A stretch of 16,909 bases of DNA from positions 1 through 16,909 of the forward strand of contig DDSG01000122.1 in the NCBI GenBank assembly GCA_002343325.1. The letters are read 5' to 3'. Positions 1 to 6,176 of the stretch are shown piece after piece (within the stretch, counting starts at the first letter, position 1; each line of letters starts with the position of its first letter). The position numbers and the translations under genes are program-made. The notes beneath the pieces are model-generated. The model saw nothing but the letters and a program-made list of their open reading frames with translations, was not told the DNA's origin and searched no databases. This DNA comes from Phycisphaerales bacterium UBA2396 (GTDB lineage Bacteria; Planctomycetota; Phycisphaerae; Phycisphaerales; UBA1924).

Positions 1-118
1 CCCCCCCGCAAACCCCCCCCCCCCCCCGACCCCGTCGAAGCCGTCGACCCCGCCGCACTGACCCGGGGTCGGTTCTTCCCAAACCCGCGCCCTTGGTGGT
101 CTTCTCTTTCCGCACTTC
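1..118. other. Upstream non-coding segment with poly-C runs
   Basis: No gene is visible here. The segment opens with a run of seven C, then a run of 15 C (13-27), followed by GC-rich low-complexity sequence. An 11-base palindrome-like GACCC-G-GGGTC lies at 60-70. The promoter of the following mrp gene should be here or further upstream, but no convincing -35/-10 pair and no strong Shine-Dalgarno sequence before the ATG at 119 could be identified. Poly-C at an edge may also reflect a contig end. Confidence 0.5.
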
Positions 119-1231
119 ATGTTTACTCAAGAGGCTGTTCTCAACGCGCTCCGGCAGGTCAAATATCCCGGCTACAGCCGCGACATCGTGTCGTTTGGGC
201 TGATCAAGGACATCCAGATCGACGGGCCCGCCGTCGGAGTCCTGATCGAGCTCACCTCCCCATCCCCCGAAGTGGGCGAGAAAATCGCCGAGACCGCCCG
301 TCTCATCCTGCGCAATGAACTACCCGGACTCTCCGACGCCCATGTCCAGGTCCGTGTTCCCCAGGCCGCGCCAGGCGCACCCACACCCGCACCCGGCGCC
401 ACGGGCGCCCGCAACCGTCTGCCCCATATCCGCCGCGTGATCGCCGTCGCCTCGGGCAAGGGCGGCGTCGGCAAGTCCACCGTGGCGGTTAACCTCGCGG
501 TCGGGCTGGCACGCAAGGGGTACGCCGTCGGGCTGCTCGATGCGGACATCTACGGGCCTTCGCTGCCGACCATGCTGGGCCTTGCACCTCTTGAGCAGGC
601 GGTGCACGAGGGGCACCTGGTGCCCTTCGCGGTGCACGGGATCAAGGCGGTGACGATCGGCAAGCTCGTGGACGCGGAGCGGCCGCTGATCTGGCGTGGG
701 CCGATGGCGCACGGTGCATTCAAGCAGTTGCTCGACCAGACACACTGGGGCACGCTGGATTACCTGATCATCGATCTTCCCCCGGGCACGGGCGACATCG
801 CCCTGACGATGGCGCAGCAGCTTCAGCTCACCGGCGCGGTGGTCGTCTGCACGCCACAGAAGGTCGCGCAGGACGACGCGGTGCGGGCGGCCCGGATGTT
901 CCAGCAGCTCGGCATCTCGGTGCTGGGCGTGGTCGAGAACATGTCCTCCTTCATCGCCGACGACGGGAAGGAATACGACCTGTTCGGGAAGGGCGGCGCG
1001 CAGATGATGGCGCAGCGACTCGGGGTGCCCTTCCTGGGCGATGTGCCCATCACCATGTCGCTGCGCATCAACAGCGACAGCGGCAACCCCAGCGCGAACT
1101 TCACGGGCACGTCGGCGTCGGACCAGCGTCTGGCGCGGAGCCTCGAGGCGATGGTCGGCTCGCTGACGTCGCAGATCGCCCTGACCACGCTCCGCGGGGG
1201 CACGGCCCGTCCGACGCTGAACATCTCGTGA
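119..1231 (+). CDS. mrp: Mrp/ApbC (NBP35-type) iron-sulfur cluster carrier P-loop ATPase
   Basis: Proteins of this family bind and transfer Fe-S clusters to apoproteins in the cytosol, using a deviant Walker A ATPase. The 370-residue product has an N-terminal MIP18/DUF59-like domain (about 1-80), a Pro/Ala-rich linker (81-97) and the ATPase domain. That domain shows the deviant Walker A SGKGGVGKST (112-121), LLDADIYGPSLP (139-150), a Walker B-like stretch LIIDLPPGTGD (216-226) and VENMSSF (272-278). Length and domain order match bacterial Mrp. Oddity: the Cys-X-X-Cys that normally follows VENMSxF and bridges a cluster across the dimer is missing; the segment reads IADDGKEYDLFG (279-290). ATG at 119 is taken because the DUF59 domain begins directly after it, although no clear ribosome binding site precedes it. 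It converges on the next, minus-strand gene. The family call is very secure; cluster-carrying ability is not, given the missing cysteines. Confidence 0.93.
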   Translation: MFTQEAVLNALRQVKYPGYSRDIVSFGLIKDIQIDGPAVGVLIELTSPSPEVGEKIAETARLILRNELPGLSDAHVQVRVPQAAPGAPTPAPGATGARNRLPHIRRVIAVASGKGGVGKSTVAVNLAVGLARKGYAVGLLDADIYGPSLPTMLGLAPLEQAVHEGHLVPFAVHGIKAVTIGKLVDAERPLIWRGPMAHGAFKQLLDQTHWGTLDYLIIDLPPGTGDIALTMAQQLQLTGAVVVCTPQKVAQDDAVRAARMFQQLGISVLGVVENMSSFIADDGKEYDLFGKGGAQMMAQRLGVPFLGDVPITMSLRINSDSGNPSANFTGTSASDQRLARSLEAMVGSLTSQIALTTLRGGTARPTLNIS

Positions 1232-1280
1232 GGCGGGCGACGCTTCCCAGTCGAGGGAGGCGAAACGCTCGCGGGACAGG

Positions 1281-1320
1281 GGGAAAAACAACACCGCCGG
1301 GCCTTGCGAGCCCGGCGGTG
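1281..1320 (-). terminator. Intrinsic terminator of the secreted protein gene at 1353-2456
   Basis: A perfect 11-bp inverted repeat (arms 1292-1302 and 1310-1320, 7-nt loop) is followed, reading the minus strand, by TTGTTTTT. The T-tract exists only on the minus-strand side, so this ends the minus-strand gene whose stop codon lies 32 nt upstream. It does not look bidirectional: the plus-strand side after 1320 has no T-tract to serve mrp. Confidence 0.9.
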
Positions 1321-1352
1321 CGAGTCATGCGGTTTGCATGAAGTGAACTGGC

Positions 1353-2456
1353 TTAGCAGCCCTGCTCGAAGGCAGCGACGTAAGCATCGAAGTCGAAGAA
1401 GTCGATGAAGCCGTCACCGTCGAAGTCGGCCGTCTTGCCGGGCGGGCAAGCGAGGGCGTCCTCGAAGCAGGCGACGTACGCGTCGAAGTCGAAGAAGTCG
1501 ACGAAGCCGTCACCGTCGAAGTCGGCCGCGCAGCCGCTGCCGCCGCCGGTGATCCAGAACGCGTTGGCGGCCTGGAGCGGGTCGGGGCACACGCCGAAGT
1601 CGTAGCCGTAGCACTCGGCCGTGACGTCGAGGATGCCGTCGAGCGGGTTGTCATCGTCCACGCGGGCGATGCCGGCGACGCCGGTGTTGCGGCCGGCCTC
1701 GCCGTAGTCCTCGCTCGTGCCCCAGAGCATGGGCTGGGTGGGGCCGGTGGCGAGCGTGATGCCCGTCTCGTCAACGACGGAGGCGATGATCTGGATGTAA
1801 CCGCCGTTGGCGGGCATCGTGGTGCCGAGGCCCGAGAGGCCGTCGACGTTGGCGTAGTAATAGCCCGCGCCGCTGGCGAGCACGCCGAAGCTGATCACGA
1901 TGCCGGCGCCCACGTCGGTCGTCGGATCGTCACAGCCGAGGTCGGCGTCGGTCTGAGCGACGTTCGAGGGGAAAATCACCATGAGGCACTCTTCGGCGCC
2001 CGTGCCGTTGGTCCAGGCCCAGGCCATGTCCCAACGCTCGAGCGTGCCGCCGTCGGTGGCGTTGCCGTCGTCGAGCTTCATGTCGTCGGCCGAGTTGGGG
2101 TTGTGGGCGGCCGCACCGAACCACCAACGGCTGCCGAAGGGCACCGAGCCGTCGCACAGCGTGTTGCCGACGGGGGCGTCGTCGCCGTCCGTCGTGTCGA
2201 GCGTCGCGCCCTGCGTGAGGCCGAACGCATCGAAGCGGGGCGTCGCCGCGCCACGCTCGGAGCGGTTCAGGTCGGAGTAATCGATCCAGTTCGTGAGGAA
2301 CCGGATCGTGCCATCGGCGTTGCGCTGGATCTTGGCGACGCGCACGGGCTCAACCTTGTTGGCCGTGCCCGTGTGCCGCTGGGGAACCTTGGGGTTGGCG
2401 AACGCGGCGCCACAGAGCGCCAAACCGGCAACGAGAGCAATCGTGGAACACTTCAT
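1353..2456 (-). CDS. Secreted protein of unknown function with C-terminal GC-type dockerin
   Basis: The 367-residue product starts with a clear Sec signal peptide (MKCSTIALVAGLALCGAAFA, 1-20). The start at 2456 is chosen because that ATG begins the signal peptide and is preceded by a perfect AGGAGG with 7-nt spacing; a longer frame to 2597 adds 47 implausible residues. The mature body (about 21-305) is not recognised. It is acidic, rich in Gly, Asp and Trp, contains several Cys, and looks extracellular. The C-terminus holds two EF-hand loops (DFDGDGFVDFFD and DFDGDGFIDFFD) ending in EQGC, the GC-type dockerin seen in Phycisphaerales. The tag predicts export and calcium-dependent attachment to an unknown surface partner. 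It has its own candidate promoter and terminator, so it is probably monocistronic. The tag and secretion are secure; the function is unknown. Confidence 0.88.
   Translation of the reverse strand: MKCSTIALVAGLALCGAAFANPKVPQRHTGTANKVEPVRVAKIQRNADGTIRFLTNWIDYSDLNRSERGAATPRFDAFGLTQGATLDTTDGDDAPVGNTLCDGSVPFGSRWWFGAAAHNPNSADDMKLDDGNATDGGTLERWDMAWAWTNGTGAEECLMVIFPSNVAQTDADLGCDDPTTDVGAGIVISFGVLASGAGYYYANVDGLSGLGTTMPANGGYIQIIASVVDETGITLATGPTQPMLWGTSEDYGEAGRNTGVAGIARVDDDNPLDGILDVTAECYGYDFGVCPDPLQAANAFWITGGGSGCAADFDGDGFVDFFDFDAYVACFEDALACPPGKTADFDGDGFIDFFDFDAYVAAFEQGC
1365..1526 (-). repeat. Paired EF-hand (GC-type dockerin) repeat, gene 1353-2456
   Basis: Two 22-codon units (1461-1526 and 1365-1430) repeat with a 96-nt period. 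Each encodes ADFDGDGF[VI]DFFDFDAY..., with Asp at EF-hand loop positions 1, 3, 5, 9 and 12. The link between the units contains Cys-Pro-Pro and the protein ends Gly-Cys. Confidence 0.9.
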
Positions 2457-2479
2457 GAACAAACCTCCTCTGGAATTCG

Positions 2480-2496
2480 CCCGGCACACTGCCGGG
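2480..2496 (-). promoter_or_regulatory. Leader hairpin/palindrome upstream of the ribosome binding site
   Basis: A perfect 7-bp inverted repeat (arms 2480-2486 and 2490-2496, 3-nt spacer) sits in the 5' leader, 10 nt upstream of the AGGAGG (2464-2469) of the secreted protein gene. As RNA it would fold into a tight hairpin beside the ribosome binding site; as DNA it could be an operator. Its function is unknown. Confidence 0.4.
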
Positions 2497-2595
2497 CCAC
2501 CTTTTCTCTCACACCAAACGACTCGACTCACACTTTCTTGCCTCGAACCGCCCCCTGAAGGCGCTCCGAGGCGATGAACACACTTCGCTCTTTCC

Positions 2596-2624
2596 AAACT
2601 ACCACGTCTTTACGGGTCTGTCAA
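2596..2624 (-). promoter_or_regulatory. Candidate sigma-70-type promoter for the gene at 1353-2456
   Basis: Reading the minus strand, a perfect TTGACA (2624-2619) is followed after 17 nt by TAGTTT (2601-2596). Predicted transcription start is near 2589, giving a leader of about 130 nt that includes the hairpin at 2480-2496. The -35 is exact and the spacing ideal, but the -10 matches the consensus at only three positions. Confidence 0.5.
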
Positions 2625-2692
2625 TGGAATTTCGAGATTCCTTCGCAGACAGCGCGCATCCCTGGGATGGAGCGGTCTGCGTTATCGGCACC

Positions 2693-3631
2693 TCAGCCGG
2701 CCGTCCCCCCGCCATTTCCGCCCCCTTCGCCGCCCGAACCCCCTCCGCTCCCCTCGCCGGAGCCCTCTCCGGAGCCCCCGCCGCCGGTTTCTCCGCCTCC
2801 GCACCCCTGCTCGAAGGCCAGGATGAAGTCATCGAGGTCGAAGAAGTCGACAAATCCATCCTCGTTGAAGTCGGCCGAGCGCCCCGGGGGGCACGCGCCG
2901 CCGTCGAAGCAGGTGAAGAAGTCGTCGAAGTCAAAGAGATCGACAAAGCCGTCGTTGTTGAAGTCCGCCGGGCAGGGCGCGTGAACGACGAAGTTCGCCG
3001 AGCGGAGCTTGGTCCACGACGCGCCGCACGCGGTCCCGTCGCCGAAGAGCACACGGTTGTGCGTCGGGCTCTGCCCCGCCTGCCCGATCGGCGCGGTGAG
3101 GGTCTTGACGCCGTCAACGAACAGCGTGGCGCCCGAGGGCGCGATCTCGAGCCTGAGCTTGCGCCAACGACCGGCCATGGGGATCGCGGCCGAGGGGGCG
3201 TTCACGCCCTGGTAGGCCAGCGTGTTGTTCATCAGGTACACCGCGTTGTTCGCAAAGCCGACGTACATGATCCGTCCGAAGCGATCGACCGCCCCGAGGT
3301 AGTAGCCCGAGCGCTGGCCGGCGTTGCACCCGTTGATCATGTAGGTGCAGTCGACCACGTACATCTCGGCCTCGATGGTCATGCCCACGTCGAAGTCGTT
3401 CTGACGGTCGGCGAGCCAGCACTGCACGCCGCTGTACGCCGTCGGCCCCTGCAAGAGCAGGCCGCCCGAGACGCGGGCCTCGGGCTGTTCACCCACCGAG
3501 GCGAGTGTGAAGCCTTGTGCCGAGGGGAGCGTGCCGAGCGCGGGGTCGTACGAGAGACTCCCGGGCTGAGCGGCAGCGGCACCGGCGAGCAGAAAGACCA
3601 AGGCGGACGACAGACGCGCGGCAGAGTCCAT
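2693..3631 (-). CDS. Secreted LamG-like protein with GC-type dockerin and Gly/Glu/Ser-rich tail
   Basis: The 312-residue product begins with a signal peptide (MDSAARLSSALVFLLAGAAA, cleavage near residue 21) at an ATG with GGAG about 10 nt upstream. Residues of about 45-215 look like a concanavalin-A/LamG-type beta-sandwich: they include IEAEMYVVDC, SGYYLGAVDRFGR, WRKLRLEIAPSGATLFVDG and VLFGDG, the pattern of laminin-G-like domains with a 'thin' carbohydrate- or surface-binding fold. Two EF-hand loops follow (DFNNDGFVDLFD, DFNEDGFVDFFD), then EQGC. Unlike its three neighbours the protein does not stop there: a further 35 residues, almost all Gly, Ser and Glu, extend the C-terminus. The fold assignment is by pattern only and the ligand is unknown. 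Confidence 0.82.
   Translation of the reverse strand: MDSAARLSSALVFLLAGAAAAQPGSLSYDPALGTLPSAQGFTLASVGEQPEARVSGGLLLQGPTAYSGVQCWLADRQNDFDVGMTIEAEMYVVDCTYMINGCNAGQRSGYYLGAVDRFGRIMYVGFANNAVYLMNNTLAYQGVNAPSAAIPMAGRWRKLRLEIAPSGATLFVDGVKTLTAPIGQAGQSPTHNRVLFGDGTACGASWTKLRSANFVVHAPCPADFNNDGFVDLFDFDDFFTCFDGGACPPGRSADFNEDGFVDFFDLDDFILAFEQGCGGGETGGGGSGEGSGEGSGGGSGGEGGGNGGGTAG
2810..2968 (-). repeat. Paired EF-hand (GC-type dockerin) repeat, gene 2693-3631
   Basis: Two 22-codon units (2903-2968 and 2810-2875) repeat with a 93-nt period. The loops read DFNNDGFVDLFD and DFNEDGFVDFFD: Asn replaces Asp at loop position 3 in both units and Asn or Glu occupies position 4. The pair is slightly diverged from those of the other three genes. 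Confidence 0.88.
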
Positions 3632-3720
3632 TCTTGAGTTCTCCAGGGCGGTGGGTTCCCGTCCTGCTCAAGACTGCCACGCCAAAGCCGCAACACCATT
3701 CAGATGAGCCCGTGCAACCC

Positions 3721-3749
3721 GATACAGCCTCTGGTGTGCGGTCTGTATC
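3721..3749. promoter_or_regulatory. Inverted repeat between two secreted-protein genes
   Basis: GATACAG (3721-3727) and CTGTATC (3743-3749) form a perfect 7-bp inverted repeat with a 15-nt spacer. It lies 44 nt beyond the stop of the TIGR03790 gene and about 90 nt upstream of the LamG-like gene. No T-tract follows, so an operator is as likely as a weak terminator. Confidence 0.25.
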
Positions 3750-3792
3750 GCGCAGGATGGGCCCGAGAACCCGTGGGCGCGGAATGGGGGAC

Positions 3793-6003
3793 TTAACAGC
3801 CGGCCTCAAAGGCGGCGACGAATGCGTCGAAGTCGAAGAAGTCGATGAAGCCGTCCCCGTCAAAGTCCGCCGACCTGCCGGCGGGGCAGGTGCCGGTCTC
3901 GAAGCAGTTGGCGAAGGCGTCGAAGTCAAAGAAGTCTGCGAACCCGTCGCCGTCGAAGTCCGCCGGGCACTGAGAGCCGTAGACCAGCGTCACGACGCCG
4001 GGCGTGCTGGTGCCGTCGGCGTTGGTCACGGTAAAGCGGAGGGTGTCCTCGCCCGTCGCGTTGGCGTTGGGGCGGAGCACCCGCGTCGAGCCTGTGCCGC
4101 CGAGAATCGTGGCCTGGGTGGGTGCCTGGATGATGGTGTACGTGACCTGGTTGGGCTCCTGCACATATGTGGCGGGCAGCTCGACGATCACCGGAACGTC
4201 CGGCGCAGCGACCTTGCGGTATGAGAAGGCCTGGGGAATGCCCGCGGAAGGTCCTCCGACCCAGTTCATGTCCACGCCGAGCGGTGCGCTGTCGGCCGTG
4301 CTGCCGTCGGCATAAACCGCCCGCGTGCGCACCGTCGAAGGCCCGCCGCCGAGCGTTCGGCCGAAGACGTGGATCGTGCTCGGGCCTTGCCGAGCCGCGA
4401 TGACACGCCCGTTCTGAACAAGCTGGATCTCCTGCACCGCGCCGCCCGAGGCGCCGACCGTGAACGTCACCGGCGTCGCCATGGGCCCCGACGTCACGTC
4501 GGCGGCGATGCTCGCGCTCCGCCCGCGATTGTTCACCACGATCGTCCCGTGCCAGCGGCCGGCCGTTTTGTTGGGCGAGTTGTCGTACGCGATCACGCGA
4601 ACGTCGTGCCATCCGTCGCTGAGGTTCGTCGTGTCGATCGTGAAGGGCTGCCCGGGCGCGCCCGATCCCACACGCCGACCATCGATCAGAACATCCAGGG
4701 ATGCGACGGCGTAGCGAGGGCGTGCCGTGCTCGCCGCGGGCGTGATCGTGATCGAGCCCGACACCGGACCCGTCGGCGCATCGGGCACCGACACCGAAGG
4801 CACCCACGCGAAAGGCCTCGCGAGCACGTCGCCCAGCAGCATGTTCTGGAAGGGAAAGAAGGAGATCGAGCGCAGGTACGCCTCGCCGATCGTCGCGCCC
4901 TGCGCGTAATACACGTGGAACCGGGCGTGGTTGAACTTGCCGGTGTAGTTGCAAGGCTCTTCGACCGCGCCGGAAGTGCCCGAGGCTCCCTTGCGAATCC
5001 AATCGGTGCCCTTGGTCTGGCCGTTCTCGTCGAACGTCAGCGCATAGCTGGTCAGATGATCGCAGAACGCGCCGGGCAGAATCGTCATGTTCGCGTTGAG
5101 AATGTCGGCGTTGGCGAACCCGCCCATCACCCCCAGCACGTCCTGCCGACCGGTGGGCAGAAGGCCCGTCAGCACCTGCGCACCGTACCCGATGGAGTTG
5201 GCGATCGTGCTCGACGCTGAGCTGTACTGACCCGATCGCACGTTGCGGGCGGCATCGCTGGTGTTGCTCATGTAGTAGAAGGTGCCGGCGGGACGCGTTC
5301 CCTCCGCGGCGACGCCCCGATCGATCATGTCGATGATCTGCTGGGGCGTGTTGCCCTGGTACCCCGTGAAGCCGATCTGCCCGCCCAGCATGTACCGCCG
5401 CGCGGTTGAATCGCTGCTTGCGCTCCCGCCGAACCACGCGGTCTGGCTGTCAAAGGCCACCGCGGAGTTCGACGTGCCATAGAAGCGATTGGGCAGCGAG
5501 GAGAAGGACGCGCCCGCCAGGATCTCGCTGGTGATGAACGCCGAGGTGTACGCGCCCGTCAGCGAGAACCGCCTCACCGGGAAGCACCCGTCACTCACGA
5601 GGTCCGGCGCGGAAACAAAGAACTGATCCGTCGGCGCGATGAGCACGAAATGCACCATCGAAGTCAGCCCGCGCGACTCGATCTCTCCGAGCACCGCCGG
5701 GATGTTGACCTGCGCGAACTGCTGGTAGTTGGTCGCGCCCGGAGTGAGATAGATGATGTTCGAATCCGGGATCTGTCGCGCGTTCTTGTAGTAGTTCCCG
5801 AGCCAGATGCTGTTGGCGTCGTTGGGGTTGATGATCAGCACCGAGTTCTCGCCGACCCCGCCCGCCCACGCCGTCCCCCCGAAGAGACTCAGCCCAACAC
5901 CGGCCGCGATGCCCGCCGCGAGCGCCATCGCCGCGGCCCTTCGCCGTCCGCCGCGGGGCTCGCCAACCAGGAACTGCGGGTTCTCGGACGTATGTGCGCG
6001 CAT
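3793..6003 (-). CDS. TIGR03790-family secreted protein with Ig-like regions and GC-type dockerin
   Basis: The 736-residue product has a long basic n-region and a hydrophobic signal core (about 22-47, ending GGTAWA). ATG at 6003 is chosen because GGAG lies about 7 nt upstream and the signal peptide follows; the frame is open to 6111, but the extra residues are not signal-like. Residues of about 52-400 match the TIGR03790 family: SVLIINPNDANSIWLGNYY, the RQIPDSNIIYL segment, then MVHFVLIAP, IGFTGYQGNTPQQIIDMIDRG, TFYYMSNTSD and LLGDVLARPFAW. The family is widespread in planctomycetes and other environmental phyla, and its biochemical role is unknown. Residues of about 415-675 look like beta-sandwich (Ig/cadherin-like) modules, including VLIDGRRVGSG and WHDVRVIAYDNS. 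The protein ends in two EF-hand loops and EAGC. The family call rests on recognised motifs; no catalytic residue can be assigned. Confidence 0.85.
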   Translation of the reverse strand: MRAHTSENPQFLVGEPRGGRRRAAAMALAAGIAAGVGLSLFGGTAWAGGVGENSVLIINPNDANSIWLGNYYKNARQIPDSNIIYLTPGATNYQQFAQVNIPAVLGEIESRGLTSMVHFVLIAPTDQFFVSAPDLVSDGCFPVRRFSLTGAYTSAFITSEILAGASFSSLPNRFYGTSNSAVAFDSQTAWFGGSASSDSTARRYMLGGQIGFTGYQGNTPQQIIDMIDRGVAAEGTRPAGTFYYMSNTSDAARNVRSGQYSSASSTIANSIGYGAQVLTGLLPTGRQDVLGVMGGFANADILNANMTILPGAFCDHLTSYALTFDENGQTKGTDWIRKGASGTSGAVEEPCNYTGKFNHARFHVYYAQGATIGEAYLRSISFFPFQNMLLGDVLARPFAWVPSVSVPDAPTGPVSGSITITPAASTARPRYAVASLDVLIDGRRVGSGAPGQPFTIDTTNLSDGWHDVRVIAYDNSPNKTAGRWHGTIVVNNRGRSASIAADVTSGPMATPVTFTVGASGGAVQEIQLVQNGRVIAARQGPSTIHVFGRTLGGGPSTVRTRAVYADGSTADSAPLGVDMNWVGGPSAGIPQAFSYRKVAAPDVPVIVELPATYVQEPNQVTYTIIQAPTQATILGGTGSTRVLRPNANATGEDTLRFTVTNADGTSTPGVVTLVYGSQCPADFDGDGFADFFDFDAFANCFETGTCPAGRSADFDGDGFIDFFDFDAFVAAFEAGC
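3805..3963 (-). repeat. Paired EF-hand (GC-type dockerin) repeat, gene 3793-6003
   Basis: Two 22-codon units (3898-3963 and 3805-3870) repeat with a 93-nt period, encoding DFDGDGFADFFD and DFDGDGFIDFFD. The stretch 3827-3855 is identical over 29 bases to 1387-1415 in the first secreted gene. Confidence 0.9.
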
Positions 6004-6176
6004 AGCTACTCCATCAACGCGAGGACGACGCCGACAGCATGCCCCACCATCGACCAAAGAGCAAGAGGCATCTTGCACTCGCATGCGCCGCGACGCAACA
6101 CGCGGTTGCACCGTGAGCTACCCGGGCCAACCGACTCGTTCCAAGGCCCGAGAACCAACTGCCCTTCCTGATCGAC

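Noticed and set aside
119..1231. Possible MinD/ParA identity of the first gene
   Set aside because: The N-terminal DUF59 domain and the VENMSxF segment identify Mrp/ApbC rather than a partitioning ATPase.
1365..1526. Short regular DNA repeats as a possible CRISPR array
   Set aside because: The repeats are in frame, encode EF-hand loops and contain only two units per gene with coding linkers, not unique spacers.
2624..3637. Long plus-strand open frames opposite the dockerin genes, with Glu/Val-rich repeats
   Set aside because: They are the antisense reading of the EF-hand repeats and LamG gene. They lack a signal peptide, recognisable domain or ribosome binding site, and the sense frames are clearly real.
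6123..6150. CGGGCC/GGCCCG inverted repeat downstream of the kelch gene as a terminator
   Set aside because: The stem is only 6 bp with a 16-nt loop and no T-tract follows; too weak to call.
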